Shown: positions 18,501 through 26,000 of the stretch, in pieces
Numbering within the stretch: position 1 is the first letter of the stretch
Layout of the letters: each line of letters starts with the position of its first letter
Assembly (NCBI GenBank): GCA_902801205.1
Contig: CADCHE010000001.1
Span: forward strand, 1 to 64,000
DNA length: 64,000 nucleotides
From: an uncultured Bacteroidia bacterium
GTDB lineage: Bacteria > Bacteroidota > Bacteroidia > Bacteroidales > UBA932
Direction: 5' to 3'
Notes under the pieces: generated by a model
Seen by the model: only the letters and a program-made list of their open reading frames with translations
What the model was told of the DNA's origin: nothing
The model's database searches: none
Program-made: the position numbers and the translations under genes

Positions 18501-18805
18501 CGGGCGGCGGCCAGTATCTCGAAGTGCGTTACGACCGGACTGCCGGCAAGCTGTACGTGGACAAGATGCATTCCGGCGCCGGCCCTTACCTGGGGGTCTA
18601 TGAGCCGGAACTGACGCTGCTTCCCGGCGGACGGATCAAGGTCCGGATCCTGCTGGACCAGACTTGTTTCGACGTATATGGCAACGACGGTGAAGCGGCG
18701 GTCGCCGGGCTGGTTTTCTCCGAGTTCGAGAATGACGGGATGTCCTTCTCCGCCGACGGCACCGTCATAGTGAACCGCCTCACCGTCTGGCCGATGGATT
18801 TGTAA
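15566..18805 (+). CDS. Bimodular GH43-GH32 secreted glycosidase
   Basis: 1079 aa with a signal peptide. Module 1 (about 20-300) is a GH43 five-bladed propeller: general base Asp29 in DYPDPTV, pKa modulator in GGIDPGLV, acid Glu in CLEAPKLF. A concanavalin-like C-terminal domain follows (about 300-480). A short cadherin-like beta-sandwich (about 485-575, ending KTYTVYVTRQ) acts as linker. Module 2 (about 590-1079) is GH32: nucleophile Asp603 in MNDPNG, Asp743 in RDPKVF, acid/base Glu796 in ECPDLY, then the GH32 C-terminal sandwich. GH32 acts on fructans or sucrose and GH43 mostly on arabinose or xylose linkages. All catalytic residues of both modules are present. Spacing to neighbours suggests an operon of three. 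Confidence 0.9.
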   Translation: MKRFLILLALALPLAASAQTVLLRGDYPDPTVLRDGEDYYMTHSAMEYRPGFLIWHSRNLVDWEPVCRACADWKGSAWAPDLQKVEDTYYLYFPSAGTNWVITARDIRGPWSEPVDLHIGGIDPGLVVTPEGKRFLFTNDGWLTPLSDDGLSRAGETVHVYDGWTFPQEWEVEGKCLEAPKLFWKDGWYHMISAEGGTAGPATSHMVIDARSRDLFGPWENSPYNPVVHTWSAAEMWWSKGHGTVLEGPGGQWWVIYHAYRKDAQFLGRHTLMEPVEWTAGGWCRLVLDPPRVLQPLPRDLSDDFSADSLGLLWSGWKEDATRFAQVKKGVLSLPGKGSSPRDGRLLTMLADDPGYAVEADITVGKKDNAAGLVLFYSEAAFAGLSSDGKTFTVYLDGTRTEAYPNPFGRAFSVRLEQRGAWLDILVSGDGQRWEPLRQGIPVLSFQHNHYGGFFALRPSLFSAGSGTAQFGAFRYERLSEGGLPVLDALALPGAELDAPFAPDAAGCWASVPYAMDTLSLVPTFADGLHVEVYAKPTASGKAVTAPLVVGQNNIGIVVQNPLTGLSKTYTVYVTRQPDPSTLYREQARPRFHFTPYMMQMNDPNGLVYDAATGLYHLFFQCNRPFDTGVPYLSGTTSWGHATSTDLLHWKELPLALTPDRNGMAWSGSAAVDYDNTSGLFDAATPPASRIALFYASVGADDTYGFAKESLAYTRDGGRTFMKYAGNPVVRNPGDKYGSGLRDPKVFRYEDPSMPGGGIWVMVTVGNLNFFTSRNLRDWKHVGSPVDVHGNPFDSECPDLYPLPVDGDPAHVKWVYTGGGLFYIIGHLERRGEDGVMFVAETEKTVSLNGIADQIPGQKAPEIYATQTFAAEKKGRRVSISWLRDPTVHWKDKIWNSAQSLPMEQSLRTVGGKVKLFSYPVEEVAGLRGAPILDLHDVQVIPGGENLLRGVHATCCDLEAELSLGTATQCSFRVRTGEAGGGQYLEVRYDRTAGKLYVDKMHSGAGPYLGVYEPELTLLPGGRIKVRILLDQTCFDVYGNDGEAAVAGLVFSEFENDGMSFSADGTVIVNRLTVWPMDL

Positions 18806-18826
18806 TTATTTTATTTTAAAAAGGAT

Positions 18827-19372
18827 ATGAAAACGCTATATGATTTCTCCGCCCGCTCGAACAAAGGTGCGGAGGTGCATTTTTCGGATTACAAGGGAAA
18901 GGTCGTGCTGATTGTCAACACGGCATCCAAATGCGGCTTCACGCCGCAGTACGACGGCCTGGAGGCCCTTTGGCAGAAGTATCAGGACAAAGGATTGGTA
19001 ATCATCGGTTTCCCGTGCGACCAGTTCGGCCACCAGGAGCCCGGTTCCAATGAAGAGATCGCCGAATTCTGCCGCTTGAACCACGGTGTTACTTTCCCGC
19101 TGATGGAAAAGATCGAAGTGAACGGTGAAGGTGCCGCCCCCATCTACCGGTGGCTGACCGCCGAGAAGGCTTTCGGCGGATTCGGAGACGGCCCGATGGC
19201 CGCCATGATGGACAAGTTCCTGTCGGAAGCCGACCCCGACTATGCCTCCAAGCCGGGCATCAAGTAGAATTTCACGAAGTTCCTCATCGATCGCGCGGGC
19301 AACGTCGTCGCTCGTTTCGAGCCGACCTTCACCCCCGAGCAACTCGACGCCTGCATCGCCGAAGTCCTGTAG
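18827..19372 (+). pseudogene. Glutathione peroxidase-family gene with amber codon at the catalytic Trp
   Basis: The frame runs from ATG 18827 to TAG at 19265-19267 (146 aa) and continues in the same frame to TAG at 19370-19372. The first part is a typical thiol peroxidase of the GPx family (Cys36 in [34 protein letters not shown]). After the amber the reading resumes with NFTKFLIDRAGN, and in homologues the residue at the stop is the Trp of the WNFTKF motif, part of the Cys-Gln-Trp-Asn active site. So one TGG-to-TAG change removes the catalytic Trp and the last 34 residues. It may be a recent pseudogene, a sequencing error or a readthrough case. It follows the GH43-GH32 gene by 21 bp. Confidence 0.85.
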
Positions 19373-19378
19373 GCCCTC

Positions 19379-20272
19379 TCAGAGCAACCTGTCCGGGCAG
19401 TCGCCGAAGCCGTCGATGGTTATGTGGCCGTCTGGGTGGATCTCCACCGTGGCGAAGCAGTTGTGCGCCGGGAATGGGCCTTCGATCATTCCGCCGAAGG
19501 TGACGTAATGGATGCCGCCCCGCCGGCTGTAATGGCCCGGATGATGGTGGCCTTGGAAGATGGCCATCACCTGTGGATGACTTTCCAGCAGCGCGACGGC
19601 CCTGTCGGCGTTGCCGACGCAGAGTTTCGGCGAGATGTCTGAGAAGCGGTCCAGCATCTGGTGGAGGAAGACGACCGTCGGCATGCGCCGGTGCGCGTCC
19701 AGCTCCTCTGCCAGCCAGGAAAGTTGCGCCTCGGGAAGCCAGGCCGACGTCCAGTGGAAGTTGCCCCGGCAGTAGTCGGAGCCGTCCTCGTTGAAATTGG
19801 CGTCCAGGACGATGCACCGTACTCCGCGGGCGCTGAATGCATAGTGCGCCTGTCCCCGCGCCGCTTTCGGGTTGCAGGTATGCGAGAGGAACTCCTCTTT
19901 TGACAGGCAGTCCATGTCGTGGTTGCCGAGGACATGGTAAACCGGCCCGCGGAAGGTCTGCAGTACGGCTTCGATGTCGTCAAGGAAACGCAGGGACTCC
20001 TGCGGATCCTTGTCCGGTCGCATGTCTTTGAGATCTCCCAGTTCGATGATGAAGTCCAGGTCGGCGCGGCGGAACCGCTCCACGGCTGCGCGCATCTTGT
20101 CAAGCGAAGCCCGGTAGTACCGGCTGCCGCTTGCGTCACGTTCGGCGTAGTGGGCGTCGGTGACGACACCGAAACGCAGGCAGCCGCCCCGGAGCCGGCA
20201 GGCGGCGTCCGCAGGCCATACCGGCAGCAGGAGCAGCCCTCCCAGCGCTCCCAGGAAATCCCTTCTGTCCAT
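19379..20272 (-). CDS. Secreted calcineurin-like metallophosphoesterase
   Basis: 297 aa from MDRRDFLGALGG; an upstream in-frame extension is rejected because it is proline/arginine-rich and would bury the signal peptide. The start resembles a Tat-type leader (DRRDFLG). Metal-binding motifs are in canonical order: VVTDAHY, ELGDLKD, VLGNHD, VFLHQM and FQGHHHPGH. It belongs to the purple acid phosphatase/ADPRibase-Mn-like branch, which hydrolyses phosphomonoesters or diesters in the periplasm. The gene lies 8 bp downstream of a DUF1080 gene and converges on the peroxidase gene. Confidence 0.85.
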   Translation of the reverse strand: MDRRDFLGALGGLLLLPVWPADAACRLRGGCLRFGVVTDAHYAERDASGSRYYRASLDKMRAAVERFRRADLDFIIELGDLKDMRPDKDPQESLRFLDDIEAVLQTFRGPVYHVLGNHDMDCLSKEEFLSHTCNPKAARGQAHYAFSARGVRCIVLDANFNEDGSDYCRGNFHWTSAWLPEAQLSWLAEELDAHRRMPTVVFLHQMLDRFSDISPKLCVGNADRAVALLESHPQVMAIFQGHHHPGHYSRRGGIHYVTFGGMIEGPFPAHNCFATVEIHPDGHITIDGFGDCPDRLL

Positions 20273-20280
20273 CGGACGGG

Positions 20281-21072
20281 CTAGAGTTTGCGGACCCAGA
20301 TGTTGCGGAAGCTGATCGCTTTGCTCGGGTCGCCGTGCATCTGGAGCCGGATGGGGCCTTCTCCGTGCGGGCTGACCTTCGGGAATCCGATGTACTGGGT
20401 CGATCCCTGGATGATCGTATTGCACTGGACCACGACATTGTTGTGCAGGACGGTGACCCTCGGCGGGTAGAGGTAGGACCCGTCTTCCTTGAAGATGGGG
20501 GCGGTGTAGATGATGTCATAGACATTCCACTCGCCGGGTGCGCGCATCGCATTGACGGCCGGAGGCGTCTGCTTGTACACCGAAGCGACCATGCCGTTGA
20601 CATAGGTCTCGTTCTGGTAATTGTCCAGGATCTGCACTTCGTAGCGGTCCTGGATGATGACGCCGCTGTTGCCGCGCGCCTGGCTCTCGCCTTCGATGTC
20701 CTTCGGAACGCTCCATTCGAGATGCAGCTGGAAACTGCCGAAGTTCTCCTTCGTACGGATGTCGCCGGCCTTCTTGTTCACCGTCACGATGCCGTCATGG
20801 ACGATCCAGCGGGCCTCGCCGTGGCCGGGCTCTTCCCATTGGCTGAGGTCCTTGCCGTCGAACAGGACGATGGCGTCCGACGGAGCGGAATGGGTGAGGA
20901 TGTCGCCGGGCGTGACGATGCGCGGCTGCGGCGTCCAGTACTCGGACATGCCCGGACGCATCGGTTCCGGCTCGGGATATTCTTTCTCTTGAGCTTGTGC
21001 AGCGGGGAGCAGGCAGGCGGCGATGCCGGTGAGGACGGCCAGCGCCTTGATTTTCAGTGACAAGTGTTTCAT
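20281..21072 (-). CDS. Secreted DUF1080 (3-keto-disaccharide hydrolase-type) protein
   Basis: 263 aa with a signal peptide (AACLLPAAQAQ). One DUF1080 domain covers about residues 65-263: IVLFDGKDLSQW, GNSGVIIQDRYEVQILD, APGEWNVYDI, FRNIWVRKL. It resembles one domain of the protein at 700-1998 and of biochemically known 3-keto-glucoside hydrolases, but substrate cannot be read from sequence. It forms a two-gene unit with the metallophosphoesterase and is divergent from the MFS permease gene; a TATCTTTA -7-like box lies on the minus strand about 20 bp before its start. Confidence 0.85.
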   Translation of the reverse strand: MKHLSLKIKALAVLTGIAACLLPAAQAQEKEYPEPEPMRPGMSEYWTPQPRIVTPGDILTHSAPSDAIVLFDGKDLSQWEEPGHGEARWIVHDGIVTVNKKAGDIRTKENFGSFQLHLEWSVPKDIEGESQARGNSGVIIQDRYEVQILDNYQNETYVNGMVASVYKQTPPAVNAMRAPGEWNVYDIIYTAPIFKEDGSYLYPPRVTVLHNNVVVQCNTIIQGSTQYIGFPKVSPHGEGPIRLQMHGDPSKAISFRNIWVRKL

Positions 21073-21118
21073 ACGCGGTTGTTTTCCGTAAAGATACGAT
21101 TATTCCGGCAATAAAGAT

Positions 21119-21126
21119 TATCTTTG
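21119..21126 (+). promoter_or_regulatory. -7 box of the MFS permease gene
   Basis: TATCTTTG (TAnnTTTG) ends only one base before a first ATG (21128), so transcription would begin at or after that ATG. This favours the second in-frame ATG at 21152 as the real start. Confidence 0.5.
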
Positions 21127-21151
21127 CATGGAAACATCCAAAAACCGCATA

Positions 21152-22366
21152 ATGAAAAACATCTTCCGTAAAACCGGCATGCCTGAATCCTTGGGATGGG
21201 GCTATCTGGGCGTCCTCATCTTCATGATGGGCGACGGCATCGAACAGACCTGGCTGAGCCGGTACATCACTGACGCCGGCTTCAACGCTGCAGAACTCTT
21301 TTCCCTGTATGGGATCATGGTCGCCCTTTCCTCCTGGCTGTCCGGCGTGATCGCGGAAACGTGGGGCGTCAAGCGGACGATGCTCGCCGGCTTCATCCTC
21401 TATTGCCTCGGTGTGGCAGGCTTCGCCGGGATCGGCATGGCCAACATGAATTTCCCCGTCCTGCTGCTGACGTACGCCATCAAGGGCCTGGGCTATCCGC
21501 TCTTCGCCTACACCTTCATGGTCTGGATCACCTACCGGACGGAAAAATCTGTCCTGAGTTCGGCCCAGGGGTGGTTCTGGTTCGTCTTCACCGGCGGTCT
21601 CAACGTGCTGGGCGCTTATTACGGCGTCTTCGCCGTCCGGCACTTCGGGGTCCTGCCGACCCTCTGGAGCGCCCTGTTCTTTGCCGCCGTCGGCGCTGGG
21701 TTCGCCCTGTGGATCAACAAGTCAGCGGCCACGAACCTTTATGCCGGCGACGAAGAACCGACCGGCGGTATCCGCGGACTTATCCGTGGTCTCGGCATCA
21801 TGAAGCGCGAGCCGAAGGTCCTCCTCGGCGGCATCGTCCGGGTCATCAACACGACTTCACAGTTCGCGTTCGTCGTCTTCATGCCCCTTTACCTGACCCG
21901 GTACGGGATCACGGACGGACAGTGGGCTTCGATCTGGGGATCGATCTTCATCCTCAATATCCTCTTCAACCTGGTTTTCGGAATCGTCGGCGACAAGATC
22001 GGCTGGAACCGTACCGTCACTTGGTTCGGCGGCGTAGGCTGCGCCGTCACCGTCCTGCTGTTCTACTATTCCCCGCAGATCCTGAACCAGTACTGGTTCA
22101 TCTTCCTCTGCGGCGCCCTGTGGTGCATCATGCTGGCCGGCTACGTGCCCCTTTCCGCCCTTGTCCCCTCGCTGGTGGAGAAGGACAAGGGAGCAGCCGT
22201 TTCCGTGCTGAACCTCGGCGCCGGCCTGGCGGCTTTCGTCGGCCCGGCCCTCGTCCGGATCCTCGAAAAGCCGGTCGGCTACACGGGCATTGCCTGGGCG
22301 CTCGCCGGCCTGTATGTCGTCAGCGCGATCCTGACCCAGTTCATCCGCCCTTCCACCGACCGCTGA
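21152..22366 (+). CDS. MFS permease, RbtT/DalT/CsbX polyol type
   Basis: 404 aa with 12 predicted transmembrane helices. The opening WGYLGVLIFMMGDGIEQTWLS, the turn SGVIAETWGVKRTM and the segment IKGLGYPLFAYTFMVWITYRT closely follow the RbtT/DalT/CsbX family, proton-driven uptake systems for ribitol, D-arabinitol or related compounds. The start at MKNIFRKTGM is preferred over an ATG eight codons upstream because of the -7 box position. Its substrate here may be a polyol or sugar acid released by neighbouring enzymes, which is inference. It is the only obvious small-sugar importer in the window. Confidence 0.85.
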   Translation: MKNIFRKTGMPESLGWGYLGVLIFMMGDGIEQTWLSRYITDAGFNAAELFSLYGIMVALSSWLSGVIAETWGVKRTMLAGFILYCLGVAGFAGIGMANMNFPVLLLTYAIKGLGYPLFAYTFMVWITYRTEKSVLSSAQGWFWFVFTGGLNVLGAYYGVFAVRHFGVLPTLWSALFFAAVGAGFALWINKSAATNLYAGDEEPTGGIRGLIRGLGIMKREPKVLLGGIVRVINTTSQFAFVVFMPLYLTRYGITDGQWASIWGSIFILNILFNLVFGIVGDKIGWNRTVTWFGGVGCAVTVLLFYYSPQILNQYWFIFLCGALWCIMLAGYVPLSALVPSLVEKDKGAAVSVLNLGAGLAAFVGPALVRILEKPVGYTGIAWALAGLYVVSAILTQFIRPSTDR

Positions 22367-22385
22367 ACCGCAGTCGTCGTGGGAT

Positions 22386-22495
22386 GCGTGAAATAGAACT
22401 TCTTGACAATCATGAAGATGATCGATATGCCCCTGGCAGTTCTGCCGGGGGCATATCACGTTACTCATTGATACTTAAAGAGCTCCATTTCACGC
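22386..22495. repeat. 110-bp imperfect palindrome downstream of the MFS gene
   Basis: The ends are GCGTGAAAT (22386) and ATTTCACGC (22487), and the two halves stay recognisably complementary with mismatches to a strong central hairpin (22424-22457, arms GATATGCCCC and GGGGCATATC with an inner GGCAG/CTGCC). There is no T-tract, so it is not a standard terminator. It could be a small fold-back element or decayed MITE. Confidence 0.65.
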
Positions 22496-22506
22496 TACCC
22501 TGCATG

Positions 22507-22600
22507 GGAAGGAAGTAAGGGAAAGAAAGAAGGAGGGAGACGGGAGAGACGGTGGAGACGATGGAGACGGGAGAGACGGGAAGCAGGCGGGAGGAAGGAT
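22507..22600 (+). repeat. Purine-rich low-complexity tract
   Basis: Almost pure G/A sequence on the plus strand with repeated GGAGACGGGAGAGACGG blocks. No gene or structured RNA is supported. It forms the start of a 500-bp gene-free, repeat-rich stretch before tRNA-Met. Confidence 0.7.
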
Positions 22601-22609
22601 CATCCGACG

Positions 22610-22735
22610 CCGGTCCGGGACGGGCTTCGGACGGCGTAGCCGCCCGTGGCTCGTGAGCGGGAGGGGCCCGCGAGCGAAGCGAAGTGGGAAGGATAGCCCC
22701 GAAGGGGCGTACCGTCCGAAGCCCGCCCGGACCGG
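22610..22735. repeat. Large hairpin with 24-bp arms and structured core
   Basis: The arms at 22610-22634 and 22712-22735 are complementary over 24 bp with a single bulged base (CGGGCTTCGGACGG against CCGTCCGAAGCCCG, plus the outer CCGGTCCGGG/CCCGGACCGG). The 77-bp core can form further hairpins, including GCGGG/CCCGC and a 5-bp stem with GAA triloop (GCCCC-GAA-GGGGC) directly after GGATA. The architecture resembles the four-copy palindrome family but the sequence differs. Confidence 0.6.
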
Positions 22736-22821
22736 ACAGTGGAAACGGTCCGAACAGAGGAAGAGCCCGCCCGGCCGGACAGTGGAAACGGTCCGAACAG
22801 AGGAAGCCCGCCCGGCCGGAC
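22721..22821 (+). repeat. Direct repeat of about 42 bp, two and a half copies
   Basis: Units at 22721-22764 and 22765-22805 each read GCCCGCCCGG, CCGGACAGTGGAAACGG, TCCGAACAGAGGAA; a partial third unit begins at 22806. The first unit overlaps the right arm of the large hairpin, so the array probably grew from it. Confidence 0.75.
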
Positions 22822-22833
22822 GGCGTAGGTACG

Positions 22834-22863
22834 AAAAAAGCACCTGCAGGGAAGCAAGTGCTT
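22834..22863 (-). terminator. Terminator after tRNA-Met / str operon
   Basis: On the minus strand the arms AAGCAC and GTGCTT enclose a 14-nt loop, and the right arm runs into a stretch of six T. It is 15 bp beyond the tRNA 3' end and probably ends the transcript that carries the str operon and tRNA. Confidence 0.65.
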
Positions 22864-22878
22864 GAAACGGAACGTCGT

Positions 22879-22951
22879 GGTCCCAGCAGGGCATGATCCT
22901 GCGACCCACTGATTATGAGTCAGTTGCTCTAACCAACTGAGCTATGGGACC
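22879..22951 (-). tRNA. tRNA-Met (CAT), atypical T-loop
   Basis: 73 nt folding as a full cloverleaf: acceptor GGTCCCA/TGGGACC, D-arm GCTC/GAGC with loop AGTTGGTTA, anticodon stem ACTGA/TCAGT with loop CTCATAA (anticodon CAT), T-stem GCAGG/CCTGC. The D-loop and acceptor fit an elongator Met tRNA, although a tRNA-Ile with modified CAT is not formally excluded. The T-loop is ATCATGC instead of the usual TTCRANY. No CCA is encoded. It lies 61 bp downstream of rpsJ on the same strand. Confidence 0.92.
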
Positions 22952-22953
22952 TA

Positions 22954-22990
22954 TTTTTCCCCGGAACCGGAAGGCCGGTTTCGGGGAAAA
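22954..22990 (-). other. Inverted repeat between rpsJ and tRNA-Met
   Basis: Arms TTTTCCCCG and CGGGGAAAA with a further AACCGG/CCGGTT inner pairing and a short loop. No T-tract follows on the minus strand, so it looks more like a processing or stabilising hairpin than a terminator, consistent with co-transcription of the tRNA. Confidence 0.5.
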
Positions 22991-23012
22991 GTTACTTTTG
23001 TGCAGTATCGCC

Positions 23013-23318
23013 TCAGACCTTGATCTCGACCTCGACACCGGAGGGCAGTTCGAGCTTCATCAGCGCGTCGACTGTCTTCGCGTTCGAGTCGTCGATATCG
23101 AGGAGCCTGCAGTAGGCGTCCAGCTCAAACTGCTCGCGGGACTTCTTGTTGACGAAGGTCGAGCGGTTCACCGTGAAGATCTTCTTGTTGGTCGGAAGCG
23201 GAATGGGACCGTTTACCTTGGCACCCGTCGCCTTCACGGTATCCACGATCTTGGCTGCGGACTTGTCCACCAGCATGTGATCGAAGGACTTGAGTTTGAT
23301 TCTGATTTTTTGACTCAT
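23013..23318 (-). CDS. rpsJ: Small ribosomal subunit protein S10
   Basis: 101 aa, normal length. Starts [18 protein letters not shown] and contains the S10 features [17 protein letters not shown] and the loop KKSREQFE. It is part of the 30S head and, in other bacteria, a NusG partner in transcription-translation coupling. It is the fourth gene of the rpsL-rpsG-fusA-rpsJ unit, 36 bp after fusA. The usual downstream genes (rplC, rplD, rplW) are absent here. Confidence 0.98.
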   Translation of the reverse strand: MSQKIRIKLKSFDHMLVDKSAAKIVDTVKATGAKVNGPIPLPTNKKIFTVNRSTFVNKKSREQFELDAYCRLLDIDDSNAKTVDALMKLELPSGVEVEIKV

Positions 23319-23354
23319 ATCAAAATTCTGATTTACTTACTGTTACACTAAAAC

Positions 23355-25475
23355 TTAATCTTCATCGTCGGACAGCTGGCGGAATCCGCTCTTCTCCACG
23401 ATCTCCTTGGCCATGCCGGCAGGAACCTCGGCGTAATGGTCGAACGTCATCGTGCTCGTCGCACGGCCGGACGACAGGGTCCGCAGGACCGTGACGTAGC
23501 CGAACTGTTCGGCGAGCGGGACGAACGCCTTGACGATCCGGGCACCGTTGGCCGTGGAATCCATCGCCTGGATCTGTCCGCGGCGGCGGTTCAGGTCACC
23601 CACGATGTCACCCATGTAATCCTCGGGCGTAACGACCTCCAGCGACATGATGGGTTCGAGGAGGATCGGCTTCGCCTTCGGGCAGGCGTGGCGGAAGGCC
23701 ATGCGGGCGGCCATCTCGAAGGACAGCTGGTCGGAGTCGACCGGGTGGAACGATCCGTCCAGCACCGTCACCTTGAGGGACTGGACCTCATAGCCGGCGA
23801 GCACGCCGTTGGCCATGGCGGACTTGAAGCCCTTCTCGATGCTAGGAATGAATTCCTTCGGAATATTGCCTCCCTTGACCTGGTTGTCGAACTGGAGTCC
23901 GGAAACGCCCTCGTCGGCAGGTCCGATCTCGACGATGATGTCGGCGAACTTGCCCCGGCCGCCCGTCTGCTTCTTGAAGACCTCCCGGTGCTGAACGGTA
24001 CCGGTAACGGCCTCCTTGAAGTTGACTTGCGGAGCACCCTGGTTGATCTCGACGCCGAATTCACGGCGGAGACGGTCCACGATGATGTCCAGGTGAAGTT
24101 CACCCATACCGCTGATGACAGTCTGGCCGGTTTCAACGTCGGCCCTGACCGTGAAGGTCGGATCCTCTTCCGCCAGCTTCGCAAGGGCGACGCCAAGCTT
24201 GTCGAGATCCGCCTGGGTCTTCGGCTCCACCGCGATACCGATCACCGGATCCGGGAATTCCATCGACTCGAGGACGATCGGATGGTTCTCGTTGCAGACC
24301 GTGTCGCCGGTCCGCAGGTCCTTGAACCCGACGGCCGCGCAGATGTCGCCAGCCTCCACGAAATCGATGGGATTCTGGTGGTTGGAGTGCATCTGGTACA
24401 GCCGGGCGATCCTTTCCTTCTTGCCGGTGCGGACGTTGTAGACATAGGATCCCGCGTCCACGTGGCCGGAATACACGCGCAGGAAGGCGAGCCGTCCCAC
24501 GAAGGGGTCGGTCGCGATCTTGAATACGAGTGCGCAGAAGGGCTGGTCCGCGGAAGGGGCGATTTCCTCTTCCTTGCCCGTCCTGGGGACGGTGCCGTGG
24601 ACGGCGCCCTTGTCGAGCGGGGAGGGGAGATACCGCATGACAGCGTCAAGCAGGAACTGGACCCCCTTGTTCTTGAAAGAGGAGCCGCAGCACGCCGGGA
24701 CGATCTGCATCGAGATCGTGCCCTTGCGCAGGGCGGCGATGATCTCTTCCTCGGACAGGGAATCCGGGTCCTCGAAGTATTTCTCCATCAGGGATTCATC
24801 GCATTCGGCTGCCGCCTCCACGAGGTGATCCCTCCATTTCTCGACATCGCCGGCCATGTCGGCGGGAACGTCCTTGATTTCGAAGTTTTCAAGGTCTTCG
24901 GACGAATCGTAGTAGATCGCTTTGCGGGAAAGCAGGTCCACGATGCCCTTGAACTTGTCTTCGGAACCGATGGGCAGGCAGATGGGAACCGCCTTCGCGC
25001 CGAGCTTGGTGTGGATTTCCTCGACACAGGCGAGGAAGTCCGCGCCGACGCGGTCCATCTTGTTCACGTAGGCGATCTTCGGAACCCCGTACTTGTCCGC
25101 CTGGCGCCATACCGTCTCGGACTGAGGCTGCACGCGTCCGACGGCGCAGAAAGTGGCGATGGTTCCGTCCAGTACACGCAGGGAACGTTCCACCTCGACG
25201 GTGAAGTCAACATGGCCGGGCGTGTCGATCAGGTTGATCTGGTAAACCTGCCCGTTGTAGTGCCAGAACGCCGTAGTGGCGGCGGAAGTAATGGTAATAC
25301 CCCGTTCCTGTTCCTGCACCATCCAATCCATCGTTGCGGCTCCTTCATGCACCTCGCCGATCTTGTGGGTCTTGCCGGTGTAATAAAGGATGCGTTCGGA
25401 CGTGGTCGTCTTGCCGGCATCGATGTGGGCCATGATGCCGATGTTCCTCGTGTACTTGAGATCTCTTTTTGCCAT
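23355..25475 (-). CDS. fusA: Elongation factor G
   Basis: 706 aa, full length. GTPase motifs are intact: P-loop [19 protein letters not shown] (switch I), [12 protein letters not shown] and domain IV/V motifs ([21 protein letters not shown]). It drives ribosomal translocation and, with RRF, recycling. It sits between rpsG and rpsJ in the str operon (18 and 36 bp spacers). Nothing unusual in length or motifs. Confidence 0.99.
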   Translation of the reverse strand: MAKRDLKYTRNIGIMAHIDAGKTTTSERILYYTGKTHKIGEVHEGAATMDWMVQEQERGITITSAATTAFWHYNGQVYQINLIDTPGHVDFTVEVERSLRVLDGTIATFCAVGRVQPQSETVWRQADKYGVPKIAYVNKMDRVGADFLACVEEIHTKLGAKAVPICLPIGSEDKFKGIVDLLSRKAIYYDSSEDLENFEIKDVPADMAGDVEKWRDHLVEAAAECDESLMEKYFEDPDSLSEEEIIAALRKGTISMQIVPACCGSSFKNKGVQFLLDAVMRYLPSPLDKGAVHGTVPRTGKEEEIAPSADQPFCALVFKIATDPFVGRLAFLRVYSGHVDAGSYVYNVRTGKKERIARLYQMHSNHQNPIDFVEAGDICAAVGFKDLRTGDTVCNENHPIVLESMEFPDPVIGIAVEPKTQADLDKLGVALAKLAEEDPTFTVRADVETGQTVISGMGELHLDIIVDRLRREFGVEINQGAPQVNFKEAVTGTVQHREVFKKQTGGRGKFADIIVEIGPADEGVSGLQFDNQVKGGNIPKEFIPSIEKGFKSAMANGVLAGYEVQSLKVTVLDGSFHPVDSDQLSFEMAARMAFRHACPKAKPILLEPIMSLEVVTPEDYMGDIVGDLNRRRGQIQAMDSTANGARIVKAFVPLAEQFGYVTVLRTLSSGRATSTMTFDHYAEVPAGMAKEIVEKSGFRQLSDDED

Positions 25476-25493
25476 CTAACGGTTAAAGTTAGT

Positions 25494-25970
25494 TTAGAAG
25501 CGGAAGTGGGCAAAGGCCTTGTTCGCTTCCGCCATCTTGTGCATGTCTTCCTTTCTCTTGAAAGCACCACCTTCGTTGTTGTAGGCGGCGACGATTTCTG
25601 CACAAAGTTTTTCTGCCATCGAGTGGCCGGAGCGCTTGCGGGCGAAGGAGATCATGTTCTTCATGGAGAGCGAGACTTTCCTTTCCGGACGCAACTCGGT
25701 AGGCACCTGGAAGTTCGCACCACCTACACGACGCGACTTAACCTCGATCTGAGGGGTCACGTTTTCGAGGGCTTTCCTCCAGATATCCAGGGGAGCCTTG
25801 TCAGAATCTTTCATCTTCTCGCCTACCATGTCAATGGCATCGTAAAAAATAGAATACGCGATACTCTTCTTCCCCTGCAACATCAGGTTGTTCACGAAGC
25901 GGGTCACCTCGACATCGTGGAACTTGGGATCAGGAAGTAGAATCCTCTTTTTAGGCTTCGATTTTCTCAT
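25494..25970 (-). CDS. rpsG: Small ribosomal subunit protein S7
   Basis: 158 aa, normal length. Opens [17 protein letters not shown] and contains [21 protein letters not shown] and [14 protein letters not shown], all characteristic of S7, the primary assembly protein of the 30S head. Located 30 bp downstream of rpsL. Confidence 0.98.
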   Translation of the reverse strand: MRKSKPKKRILLPDPKFHDVEVTRFVNNLMLQGKKSIAYSIFYDAIDMVGEKMKDSDKAPLDIWRKALENVTPQIEVKSRRVGGANFQVPTELRPERKVSLSMKNMISFARKRSGHSMAEKLCAEIVAAYNNEGGAFKRKEDMHKMAEANKAFAHFRF

Positions 25971-26000
25971 TTGTGAAAAAAATTAAAGGTGAAACGACAA

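Noticed and set aside
18827-19372. General reassignment of TAG in this organism
   Set aside because: Other intact genes in the window end in TAG at the expected family length, such as the M24 peptidase at 9648-9650.
23436-25940. 834-codon plus-strand open frame opposite fusA and rpsG
   Set aside because: It overlaps two universally conserved genes; no recognisable protein features.
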